Source: Elysia chlorotica (lineage: Eukaryota; Mollusca; Gastropoda; Plakobranchidae). From it: DNA of 64,000 bases. A model generated the notes under the pieces. That model searched no databases. It was not told the origin of the DNA and saw only the letters and a program-made list of their open reading frames with translations. The stretch is taken from NCBI GenBank assembly GCA_003991915.1, contig RQTK01000092.1, positions 563,559 to 627,558 of the forward strand, read 5' to 3'. Both the position numbers and the translations under genes were made by a program. This document shows, one piece after another, positions 53,985-63,511 of this stretch. Within the stretch, counting starts at the first letter, position 1. Each line of letters opens with the position of its first letter.

Positions 53985-55710
53985 TCTAAAGAAGGTCAGG
54001 GCCATCTCTGTAAAGCAGTTCACCATATGGTAGTCATGCGCGATGTCATTAGAAATGTACATCAAGGCATGAAGTACCAGCTGGGAATGTTCATTTTTAT
54101 AACAAGCAACAATGTGTTGCAGCATGATTTGCTGTTTCTCAAAGTGTGCAGATTTGACTTCGGCAGAGAAGGTTGCCTTCCTATTTTTTTCAGTCTTCTA
54201 CAAGAAGAACCTCCTCTGAAAATAAAATAAAATATAAATGAAATTGTTGTTTTTAATACATTGAGTATGTATACTATTAAAGCACACAAATAATACAAAA
54301 GGAAAATCTAATTTCATTTACCTGGCATGAGGTTGTTTACAGCAAACTTATACTGGTACTGCTGCCAGTAAGCGGTGAATAAATGCTCTGAAAAGCTTGT
54401 CCCTCGTACAGGCTGTTTGAGGTCGACTTACATTTCCTTTAATAAGCACTGTAAAATTTATGACAAAGAAAGACCTTAGACTTGGCTTGAAAAAAAAACC
54501 AGAAAACCCCTAATAAAAATAACCTTAAAAATTCATTGTAACACTAACACTTACCAAACTGATCCTTCCTTGCGGCAAACATCTAGTTGGAGTCTTTGAC
54601 TCCGCCGATCTCAGGAGCTGGTCTTCGTTCCCAATGGGTCTAACGAACTGGATTGTTCAGGATGTCCTTGCATCGGTCGTGTCTCGTTTCATCACATACT
54701 TGTCACTCACTCATACTTGCAGAAACATGTGACTGAAATTTGATTTTTGAAAACAGCAGCAGAATAAGAATACATAGCTCTTGAAAGCAAGAAAAACACA
54801 AATAAACCCTAAAAAAATCTCCTCATCAAAAGAGAGGTTAGTCTGTCCACTGGGGTGGACACTGTGAACTCAGACTTATTTTATGTTCAAATCCTGCGTC
54901 CACCAAGTAAAGGATGTTTCTCTGAAAAATGGAGAGGTTGCAGTGTCAAAGAATGTTTTGCTTTTTATCGGAGTTTTAAACGGACTTGTTGCACAATCTG
55001 TACTTGGTTTGCATGGGGTTGAGTGGCAAGAGGCAACTTTTCTTTTTCATTTTGGTCATTTAGAGAATTAAGTTAATATTGAAATGGTGTGTCTTAGTCA
55101 CACGAATAAGTGATGATGATACCATTAGTCTGATCATTATACTGCATGTACGAGTATCAGCACCTGAGTGTTGGATTCTTCTAAATCAAAGTTTTCACCA
55201 ACATTTTCAAATGTTGCCTCAGTGTCAAATTCAATTGGTTTTGACACACCCGTCTCCTAAGTTATTTCGACAAATTGAACATCCTAAATGTTTTAGAATT
55301 CTGTGTTAGCAGTTAGAATTTTCTCTGTTTCTTCAACAATTGAACCCTCTACAGACACGTTTATGTTCCTGAATTTTATAGCACCGACGTTGAAAGAGTC
55401 ATTATGGGCACACGACTTGCATTGTTCGCTACTTGAGTTATCAATGTGTTCAGACCATATATAACTGCTTTGTCTCTCTCACCACTGTGCCTCTTTATGT
55501 GTCTAATACACATGATACACCAATAGAGGGTAAATGCACTCCAGTGTCAATGTTTACATGCAATGTTATCAAAATATCTTTCTGGAGGTCTTTCACGTTC
55601 TTAAGTTTCATCTTTTTTACTCGCTGTGTTCTACTTAGACATCGTTTACCACACAATTTGCATAGATGTTTGAGTTTGTTTAAATGGTCATGGTTTATGA
55701 GCTCCATAGT
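53985..55710 (-). pseudogene. Remnant of an uncharacterised DDE-type transposase-like gene
   Basis: Pieces in order: LCKLCGKRCLSRTQRVKKMK, a zinc-binding-like segment (55,640-55,580); a coding-like stretch FDTEATFENVGENFDLEESN (about 55,240-55,160); FSEHLFTAYWQQYQYKFAVN then NLMPG with donor GTAAAT (54,425-54,322); and, after acceptor TTATTTTCAG, EEVLLVED, EVKSAHFEKQQIMLQHIVAC and LVLHALMYISNDIAHDYHMV (54,220-53,990). This resembles a widespread invertebrate family with EHxFxxxWQ...DFAENY...VQSAHW...VYxSDxxxHD. Stops interrupt it and the C-terminal half is missing. Confidence 0.6.
54883..55320. other. Sequence between transposase fragments
   Basis: Weak coding-like stretches on the minus strand with stops; short plus-strand frames have no recognisable content. 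I cannot assign it beyond likely belonging to the adjacent remnant. Confidence 0.35.
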
Positions 55711-55954
55711 TTTTTGCTCACAGAGTCACAATGGTGTATTTATCTTTTTGATCAACACATAGAAATAACTTTATCCAATGTGCTCCAATTAGAACATGTC
55801 TTAACCAAGGCTTGCAATGACTAACCCATATTCTGGAGTAAGTTACATGTAATAATTTCACTGTGTTCAAACTAAATTATAATTCTTTAAATGAAACCAG
55901 CTATTAAGGAATACAAAGAAAAAGTTGAAATAAATGCAACAAGATGGAACTCAT

Positions 55955-58016
55955 CACTCCTCCTCCTCTTCATCATCAATGTCAGAATAATCTGACTTAT
56001 CAGGCTGTGGCTCTCCTTGGTGTGGCAGCTGGCTGTAAGAGATTTGCGATTCCTGAGAGCAGAAACGCTTTAAGTGTTGGAAGATCTTTGTATCTTGCTG
56101 CTGTCACGACATCAGTGTTCGGTTGGAGGGCTGTAGGGGTATCAGCAGAGCTCTCCTTTTCCCCTCTGGCTTTGCCACGACAACTGTAGTGAAGGGACCA
56201 TTCCATGACTCAAGATATTGGAGAAGGCGGGGGTGGTCCTTAGTTATGAGGACTTCCCGTAAAGGCTGTGTCTTGAGAGGACATGTTGCCACACACAGAC
56301 TTTGGATATGTATGTTTGTCCACACTGTAGAGCATGGTATTGGTAACTGGTATAACATGAAAAGGCGAAGGCTTTTGTCTGGCTTCTTTAAAATGCTCCA
56401 GCCAACCAGCAGGTGTTTCAACCGGCAGCTTTTGATTAATGAGGGCTGTATCCTGATCACATTCCATGTAGGAATGGCACCTTATGGGAAAGGTAAGCTT
56501 GATGTGCTTAAACCTCCTCTTGGTGTGGACCATGAAATAGAGGAAACGAAGCATAGTCCAGTTTTTATTCTGTCCTGGGCAGGAGTCCCAGAACAGCTGC
56601 AAATTTTACTTCCTTCGGTAGTATCTCATTAAAAAGAAAAAAAAAAGAAGCATTGACGCCACGTCATTAATGATTAGTCCTTTTTTTTCCAACAGTTTAT
56701 ATGGAAAAGAATTAACATCACCCGTTTCCAGACTGTGAACATTAAATGTGTACAGTGAAAGCTGACGCTTGTAGTAAACGTCAAGCGTACTGATGTTGGG
56801 ACATGGAAAATGTGTCCAGAAGTCGAAGGCGGCTGCTGCATGCTGTGGTGATGATTGAGCCTCTTGCGCAGCTGTTGTCTTTCGCTCATAGAAAACTTGG
56901 CTTTTCCTCCAGTGAAGTTCTCTTTCAGCTGCCAATCTTCTGAGTTCATCTGCTGGGAGCTCCTTGGAAAGTTCCACTTTATAGTTGTCACATGAGGAGC
57001 AAGCGTCTTTCCAGGGATAGTCAAATGTGACATTAAACTTCTCCACGCAGACTCGTCTGGTCAAAAAGAATGAAACAAACAAAATAAAATAGTAAATCTA
57101 AAAATTAACAAAACACATTGGGCTATGACAGAAAATCTACTTTCACTCCAGGGTAAGGATCCAGGGTGTGCAACTCCGTAATTGTCTTGGCGTCACCATC
57201 GCTAATCATGGAAATGTAGCGAAGCTGGCAATTGATCTGCTCCAGATCCGAAGTGCTGTTTCCCTTTCCATGCCCCTACTTGGTCCATTTTAGTTGGCAC
57301 TACAAACTGTTTTGTGTGATGCAAACCACAGTTCATACTCTAGAATGTTCTCCCGCTCTAATCTTTTCCCTGTGGTGGCGCAGAGAGGGCAGTAACTAGT
57401 AAGAACTTCAAAATGGTGAGCTCAGTCTTTCTTTAAAAAAACTCAATGAATTTTAAATCATTAGTTCCTTTAAATGCATGGAAAATAGTTCGGTTAATTT
57501 TTCAGCTAGAGTATGAATAATAAATTTGTTATTCTTATTTTTAAAATTCAAACATGACATTCTTTAAACTGAAACAGCTGTGTCGGCATTATGAAAAAAT
57601 AGATTGTTATTTTGCCGCATGTTTTAAAATGGGTGTGGCACTGTGCCTGTAGCTCTCTCTCTCTCTCTGGATGAAAAAAAAGATTGTTATTTTGTCGCAT
57701 GTTTTAAAAGTGTGGCACTGCGCCTGTAGCTCTCTCTCTCTCTGGAAAAGGTTTCACCAGGATGTTTCGCCATATATCCGTCTCATGCATCATTCTTAGT
57801 CAGGTTGAGCTCCTCTGGAAGTTACAGCTTCTTTGAATCCTTCAGCGTATAGTGGGACTGTCGACCTCTAAAAGAGTAGATGTGATTGATGATGCTCTCA
57901 ATTTTGGTGTCTGTAAAAGCCCTTGGTCTGTTTCCATGCTTCCCTTTTCCATCAATGGGTGACAATCCTGTTATTTGAAAATCAAGAGTAACCTTTATAT
58001 TAATTTGTTGAGCCAC
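55955..58016 (-). pseudogene. Frameshifted copy of a second uncharacterised DDE-type family
   Basis: Minus-strand order: GKGKHGNRPRAFTDTKIESI and SFRGRQSHYTLKDSKKL (58,000-57,822); after a stop, LPEELNLTK and GYMAKHPGETFSRE (57,820-57,740); VCVEKFNVTFDYPWKDACSS with CDNYK, a ...CxxC metal-binding-like motif, and ISTLDVYYKRQLSLYTFNVH (57,060-56,720); WDSCPGQNKNWTMLRFLYFM and HSYMECDQDTALI (56,600-56,430); PLREVLITKDHPRLLQYLES (56,280-56,210). It is a known but, to me, unnamed animal transposase-like family (GCGGQNKN and GHS..PxDxD motifs). At least three frame changes and several stops show decay. Confidence 0.65.
57590..57745. repeat. Local tandem duplication
   Basis: A unit including GATTGTTATTTTG, CGCATGTTTTAAAA, GTGGCACTG and CCTGTAGCTCTCTCTCTCTC is present twice, about 75 bases apart, splitting the transposase-like remnant. 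Confidence 0.85.
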
Positions 58017-58283
58017 CTTTCACACCTTTCACAACTTTTTCACTCCATTGGCCCACTACATTCTCTCTTGTCAGATCTGGTCCCCGACATTCATTACACT
58101 TTAAAATTCTCCCCTTTTTGAGAATGCTTACAGCACTTAACCTATTAATCCTTTAAGGCGTCCCCTCTTACAAGCTTTAAAGGTGGCTTGATATCTACCA
58201 GAAGACTCCACCTCACTTACTGACTGCACCTTGCAGTGGAATTACTTCACTAGTATCAATAATAAAAAATCTCTTGCACCGGC

Positions 58284-58945
58284 TCACCTCTTCAAAGACT
58301 TGTAACATATCAAGTAATATTTTAGGTGCAGCAATTTATCAAGCTGGGGTTTTGCCAGTGCATATCTGTCTTTCTTCTCCATTGAGCATATTCGCCAGTC
58401 AAAATTTGAAACATTTACATCGGTAACGTCAATAGGACTAGGAGTGGAACTGTGCATGATTTGATTTAAATATAAAATGTACCAGGTCCTTTGGATTATT
58501 AATGTCAAATCAAGAGGCTCAGCCCCTTGATGTTTGCGAATTGCAACAATGTACCGAAAAGGCAAAAGTAAAGATGTTAATGTGTAGCATGTACACAATG
58601 TGCCATCAACGTCATATGAATTGTTAATGTCGCTCTTTGAAACGACAAAAATAGTTATATGAAAGGACATTATAATTAACAGATTTGTGAACTTGAGACA
58701 GCAAGCTTGAGCGCATGGGGTGTTTAAGCTCTTTTTGCAGATCTGGGAAAAGACGCGCCAATTTTCTTGGTTACAATAGTAAAATTATGATGTACTGTCT
58801 CTCCCAATGGGCAATCGTAAAGAAACATTCAAAAAAATGTCCAAAGGAGCTGGGGAGGTAATAACCGATTTTATTTTCTGATGGTATGATTCAATTCTAT
58901 TGTTGGTCGAATCACTATCCTTAATGGCTTGACTATCCTTTATGG
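58284..58945 (-). pseudogene. MULE/ZSWIM-type transposase C-terminal fragment
   Basis: Minus strand: STNNRIESYHQKIKSVITSP and APLDIFLNVSLRLP (58,945-58,800) resemble the NxxESxxxxLKxxI motif of MULE/ZSWIM proteins. Further on, GTLCTCYTLTSLLLPFRYIV and AIRKHQ (58,600-58,530) resemble a SWIM zinc finger (CxC...CxH) whose last pair has become FRY, so it is probably non-functional. The order is as in the family; the catalytic part is absent. Confidence 0.55.
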
Positions 58946-58972
58946 CTTGACTATCCTTTATGGCTTTAGCCA
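58915..58972 (-). repeat. Three-unit 18-base filler repeat at a fragment junction
   Basis: GCCATAAAGGATAGTCAA is repeated three times (AIKDSQ) exactly between the pogo-like and MULE-like pieces. The pogo-like reading frame contains the same AGTCAAGCCATAAAGGA at 59,262-59,278. Confidence 0.85.
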
Positions 58973-59742
58973 CTCAAAAGAACATTCTTTGATCGGCCAA
59001 TGAATGACTCCTCAAAAACTTCGTGGGGCTTAAAGCCGCGAAATTGAGTGCCAGGGTAAATGAGCATAGGCCAAGTGTAATGGCCTGTGGCGCTGCAACA
59101 GACGAGGGCTGTAATCAGAGTCTTGGCTTCACTGCCAACTTGGTAGACAAACTTGTTGTCTAGGTACGACAGGACACGACCACTCAGAGCATTTAAACTG
59201 AAGCCTGACTCATCGCAGTTGTAAATTCTGTCAGGCTCCAGCAATATCGAGGCATCAATGTCCTTTATGGCTTGACTAAAAGTCGAAAACCAGTCCAGAA
59301 TGTCCTTCTTTGACACAAGGGCTCTTTGTTTCCCTAAGAGCTGTGGTTTGCGGAAGACAATTTCTTCATGTCTCTTCCTAAAGAGCCGGAACCATTTATC
59401 TGAGGGCTTGTTTTCTTCCCATTGAGTTTGTCGTCCCTTGTGGTCTAAGTAGTTTTTTACTACGGACAACAGTTCATCTTTGGTTTTGCCAAATCCCCTT
59501 GTACTCATCTCTTTCAAGAAGTTGACAATCTCCTCCTCCTCCTCTTTGCTTAGCACAGTTTTTGGCTTTTCTTCTAACTTCCTTCTTCCCGAAAGTTTGT
59601 CGCTAAATGTTCCCCATGGGATCCCATATTTCTCTGCAGTCTTTCTCTTCGGAGCTCCATTACCTACTTCTTCTAAGGCTGAAGCTAGTTGCTCCTTGGA
59701 CCATTTGGGATTATGCTGGTTTTTCGCCATACTCAGATGCTT
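58966..59742 (-). pseudogene. pogo/Tigger-like transposase, N-terminal part
   Basis: ATG at 59,730 follows acceptor TATATTTTTCAG at 59,743-59,744. Residues about 7-50 form a psq/CENP-B-type helix-turn-helix (WSKEQLASALEEV, AEKYGIPWGTFSDKLSGRRK). A second HTH follows (SKEEEEEIVNFLKEM, WFRLFRKRHEE). DDE_1 begins with IYNCDESGFSL, where Asp is the first catalytic residue, and continues to FIGRSKNVLLSG. It ends after about 254 residues, so the second and third catalytic acids are missing. The surviving frame is intact, suggesting recent loss or constraint on the DNA-binding half. Confidence 0.82.
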
Positions 59743-59759
59743 CTGAAAAATATACAATA

Positions 59760-60080
59760 CAGACGTTAAAGAAAATGGTTTAGGAGCCGTTTCTACTCAC
59801 GTAAGCTTCAAAATGGTGGGGGGTGGGGGGCTTCAAGCCAGCTGGTCTAAAGCATCAGGGCCGATTATAGGATGACATTGACAAGGTTCGAGGGGGGTGG
59901 GGGTAGATTAAAAAGCTGATGTCTCTAAAGTACGGTGCATTATTAAATTTGAATTAACTTCATTTAAAAATAAACTAGATATTACATATTATAGGTAACC
60001 GTGGCATTCAAAGGAAAAGGATTAAAAATAAATCATTTTATCACTCAATCAAGCCCTGTGTGGCACATTGTTTAGTTTAC
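59760..60080. other. Spacer with G-rich tracts
   Basis: Contains GGTGGGGGGTGGGGGGC near 59,816 and GAGGGGGGTGGGGGT near 59,890, possible G-quadruplex tracts. No gene seen. Confidence 0.5.
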
Positions 60081-60243
60081 AAAGATCTACATTAGAGGTG
60101 GAAACTGGAATGCACAAAAAAGACGTAGCTTACGTCTCGTCGTAGCAATATAGATCTAATAATTTGAAGGCTTACAACGAGACGTAAGCTGCGTGTTGTT
60201 TGTGCATTCTACTGTAGATCTGTTCCTCAGAATCTCCACCTTT
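60081..60243. repeat. Large imperfect palindrome
   Basis: The left arm AATGCACAAAAAAGACGTAG with CTTACGTCTCGTCGTAGC is the reverse complement, with few mismatches, of GCTTACAACGAGACGTAAGC and TGCGTGTTGTTTGTGCATT. AGATCTAC/GTAGATCT and GGTGGA/TCCACC extend the arms outward. It may be a MITE or a hairpin element. Confidence 0.85.
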
Positions 60244-60700
60244 CATTGGCCGCACTCAGGTTATGTGGGTCAAAGCTCGCCCAAGCCGCGGCCAGCACCG
60301 GCCGCGGTTGGTTGTGTTTACATTTAGGCCCCGCCCCTACCGCGGCCACCTCACTTCTTTGTTTAGAGAGTGAGGGGGGCTGGTTTTCAGCTTCTAGAAT
60401 GATAAATATATTTGCTATCGATCAAATAAAGGTAATTTTGACGTAAAAATATATACCTTTTACGAATAAAGAAAAGTTTTTTACACTTACCTCAAATCGC
60501 TGACAGGAAAGATTTAAATAGGTCACAGATTGCCGATCGATAAACGCTGTACCAAGTGCCGCCAAGACTTGAAAATGAAACGAAACGGATCTAAGAGCCA
60601 GGGGAAGCTACTAAGAACGTTACCGAGCTGCTGGCTCTATTTTTAGGCACAGTACAATGAAGTGGCCGCGGCGAGGCCTGGCCGCGGTACGGGCGACCGA
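60240..60700. promoter_or_regulatory. GC-rich block, CpG-island-like
   Basis: ATTGG (CCAAT), AGCCGCGGCCAGCACCGGCC, a GC box GCCCCGCCCCTACC and GCCGCGGCGAGGCCTGGCC stand out in AT-rich surroundings. It lies upstream of the pogo-like frame (minus strand), whose coding exon needs a 5' exon, so it may be that promoter. No direct evidence of transcription. Confidence 0.35.
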
Positions 60701-60991
60701 CTCTGGTATTTTCTTTACAAACAAATTGTGAACAAGGACATAGATTCAAAGATTTTCGAAAGACTGACCTTTTCAAGTGGCATAATTTTAATGTCTTTTT
60801 CTAGTGTGAGCACTATTTTGGGATTATTAAAAAATCTAGGCTTTGATAATTATTTCAAGATGAAAGGTGTGCAAATCAATGCAACGATGTGCTTGCAAGC
60901 ACATACCAATGTGCTCAGCAAGTGAGCTGCTTGACGGAACAGATTATGGTTTATGGCTATTAAAACTGAATCTTCAGAAAACAGAACAAAC

Positions 60992-61248
60992 CATCAGTCT
61001 CATGACGCTCATGGTCTGAGTCGTGGTCGATGCTCTCATCAAGAATCTCCCGGGAATGGTCTGGGCTCACGGAGAGATCCTCGTCCCTACCCTCACTGTG
61101 GCCCAACTCAGACCTCAGTTCCATTGACCTCTGTCCCACCAGTGTCTTGTCAGAGTCTTCTTCCTGATTTGAACGACCTCGAAATGATACCAGTATGTTG
61201 CGACCTTTATACACCATTGTAAATATGGCCTCCAAGTGTTTCATTGGC
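60992..61248 (-). CDS. HERC1: HERC1 exon (acidic linker)
   Basis: Acceptor TTTATCAG in phase 2, donor GTTTGT. It encodes PMKHLEAIFTMVYKGRNILV, SFRGRSNQEEDSDKTLVG and an acidic Asp/Glu/Ser/His-rich end (ILDESIDHDSDHERHETD), as expected for the variable acidic region after the helical repeats. Last recognisable HERC1 exon in the window. Confidence 0.7.
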
Positions 61249-63511
61249 CTGATAAATGGAGAGAAAAAAAAATAACAAAATAGAGACTGGCCATGAAGAA
61301 AAACTATGAAATGAGTGACTGTTTAGAAACAGCGATACTTACCCATGCCCATCAACTATTGATGTCAACCTGTCAATGGTTTTAAACTGTCCCGTACTTC
61401 AATGCATCTTTCAAGAGTCTTACAGGGGTCCTTCTTTCTTGCTGGTTTACAGCTTTAATTAAAACCCAATTTTGATACACAAAACGGTTGAATAGTTAGT
61501 TATTTATAGAACAGGTTCTTGTTTTGGTTGCATATTTTCTTTAATATTTACTACTCATAGGTTATAAAAAAAAGTATAAAGAAAGAAAGGTAAAATTGTA
61601 AATAAAGTACCTATGATTTTTATTTTTAAAAATCATAAAGCTGCCAGTTAAGTTTTTGTCTTCAAACTTTCAGTACAACATCCACAAAAATTTAATATAC
61701 ATAATGGGTGGAAAATTAAATAAATAAACACATTGTGCATTTCAAACTTCTTTACCATTCATGACCTTTGATATGTTTCCATAAACTGCAGTGCTTGATG
61801 AGCGTAGCCAAAAAGAAGTTTGTAAAAATATCAAGCCATTTTTCTTCCTTCAGTTCACAAGTGTTCAGATCTGATACATGGAAAAAAATGTTTCATTATA
61901 AATGAAATGAGGTCTATTAAACTATGGCGACATAATTTGTAATATTGTTTGTTAAATTGAAGGCTAACATATGGAGACCATATTTAACAATTCTACATTA
62001 GCTGTTTTTGTAAACATTGCAAAAAACTTACTTACAAACGCCAATAGCTTAGAACTATATTTCTTCATCCATAGGATTAACAGGAGAGAAGAATGTGAGA
62101 TCATATTGATAACAAATAAACTTTGATTGTCTTGCCAGAAAGCTTGGGGCTAAATAACTAGATAATTCCAGCTCGACCACCCAAAGGCAAACCTTGATTC
62201 AATGCAAACTCGATCATCATCGCTTGGAGTTGGTTGTTTGTGTGGCTGGACACCCCCATAGCCAAGTCAAGAAGTGCTCTTGTCTCCTGGTCGAGGCTTG
62301 GGTCCTGACAAAGACTTGACAGCGATTCTGAACTTTCACACACCATCTCCATAACAAGAGAGCTCACTTTTTCTAATAGGAAGGGACATTTAAAACACAA
62401 TTATCCTTTATTTGAAAAATATGACATAATTACCACAGCATTAAATATGCATACATAATTTTATGTTTAAATGGTATGTGAAAAACATCTTTAATCAAGG
62501 TTTATATTAAATAAATCTATGCAAAAATGTATCACAGTTTAATTTGACTCAGATGACTCAAATTTTTTTTTTAAACACAGCATAACCAATACAACTGTCT
62601 GCCTCATCTTGATTTTACAATGATTATAAATGATACTAACTCATCAAGGCAGGAGACTGCAATCCGTTGCTGAAGAGGAGAGAGCTTAGCCAGTGGTCTG
62701 ATTCCAGCTCACAAGGGGCTTGTTTTGGTCCATGCAACATCCCACCAATACAGCTGCCCACTACAAGACCGCAGGTGCGAGCAAGGTCTATCAGCCAGCA
62801 CCATGGTTTTTGGTGCAAAAGCACACCAGGGTCCTTTTCCGCTGTGATATTCAAATGAAAGAGATAAATTCATCTACTTAAACCACTTAACTGTTCATAG
62901 TTATCATCCCTTCTTTAAAAAATTGAGTATTTGTTTGATTTTTGTTGATTCTCAAATATTTACTGCAAATTTTTTTCAATTTCACACATTGTGTTGTTAT
63001 TATTTTATTTTTTTGAATGGATACTGTCAAATTTAAAAAAAATTACATTCTGAAATTTAAAAAACCATACACTCTATTTATGTGTTAAAATAATTAGAAG
63101 TCCTTCTGTTACCTTTATGACAAACAATACACTAAGAAAAGCAACAGTTCCTTTGGTATATAAAGTTAACTAATTATAAATAAAACAAATATAAAATAAC
63201 AAAAGAGCCACTACATAAAAGACTGAACATCAATAAATTTCCAGTCTTGGTTGACTATTTCAATTACAAAGAAAATTACTCATAATAATTCTATAAGTCT
63301 TAATTCTTTTTTTTAAGCCAACCTTTGTTAAATTCTAGTTCAGATCTCTCCAGGCGCTCAGTGCTGGGAAGCAGTTTGCACAGGCGATCCAGCTGTGGCA
63401 GCAGAGTAAGGATATGTGGCAGCACAGGCATCACCAGGGTCAAGGGCAGGATGAGAATTGCGTTCAGAATATGGCTTAGCATCTTGCCTGCAGGGGACTG
63501 GAGTACCACAT
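60992..63511 (-). CDS. HERC1: HERC1, giant HECT E3 ubiquitin ligase (six internal exons)
   Basis: HERC1 is a very large cytosolic/Golgi-associated protein of about 4,860 residues with two RCC1-like domains, SPRY, WD40 and a C-terminal HECT ligase domain. Exons in transcript order: 63511-63323, 62841-62641, 62372-62193, 61870-61766, 61441-61343 and 61248-60992 (about 343 codons). They match the region after RLD1 and before SPRY: VLPHILTLLPQLDRLCKLLP to human LSYLLDLLPPLDCLNRLLP, and PWCWLIDLARTCGLVVGSCI with GGMLHG to SWVWLVDLERTIALLIGRC with LGGMLQG. Phases agree across all joins except for a one-base deficit in the fifth exon. Nothing that could be the remaining HERC1 exons follows on this strand. 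Confidence 0.82.
61343..61441 (-). CDS. HERC1: HERC1 exon with apparent frameshift
   Basis: Acceptor AAACCAG, donor GTAAGT. Entered in phase it reads ARKKDPCKTLERCIEVRDSL, then a stop two codons after KPLT. One more A in the AAAA run would give LKTIDRLTSIVDGHG and make the exit phase match the next exon exactly. Confidence 0.65.
61766..61870 (-). CDS. HERC1: HERC1 exon
   Basis: Encodes LNTCELKEEKWLDIFTNFFL and ATLIKHCSLWKHIK, comparable to human SLLDTVSRFVLAALLKHTNL. Acceptor GTATCAG, donor GTCATG; phase 1 to 1. Confidence 0.75.
62193..62372 (-). CDS. HERC1: HERC1 exon
   Basis: Encodes KVSSLVMEMVCESSESLSSL, DPSLDQETRALLDLAMGVSS and LQAMMIEFALNQ. I chose the donor GTTTGC at 62,192 because it keeps the length equal to human HERC1; an alternative donor is GTGGTC at 62,180. 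Acceptor CCTATTAG. Confidence 0.75.
62641..62841 (-). CDS. HERC1: HERC1 exon
   Basis: Encodes EKDPGVLLHQKPWCWLIDLA, RTCGLVVGSCIGGMLHGPKQ and SDHWLSSLLFSNGLQSPALM. WxWLxDLxRTxxLxxGxCxGGMLxG is a strong HERC1 match. Acceptor TATCACAG, donor GTTAGT. Confidence 0.87.
63323..63511 (-). CDS. HERC1: HERC1 exon (first in the window)
   Basis: Encodes VVLQSPAGKMLSHILNAILI, LPLTLVMPVLPHILTLLPQL and DRLCKLLPSTERLERSELEF. Acceptor CTGTCCAG, donor GTTGGC (weak). Upstream exons with RLD1 lie outside the window. Confidence 0.85.

Noticed and set aside
53763-54230. 155-codon plus-strand open frame
   Set aside because: It is the antisense of the two transposase remnants readable on the minus strand.
56123-56632. 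169-codon plus-strand open frame
   Set aside because: The minus strand here reads conserved blocks (GQNKN, HSYMECDQD) of a transposase-like family; this frame is its shadow.
62157-62192. HERC1 exon ending at an in-frame TAG after GGRAGII
   Set aside because: An upstream GT donor at 62,192 gives a length and phase match to the next exon and to human HERC1, so the stop is intronic.
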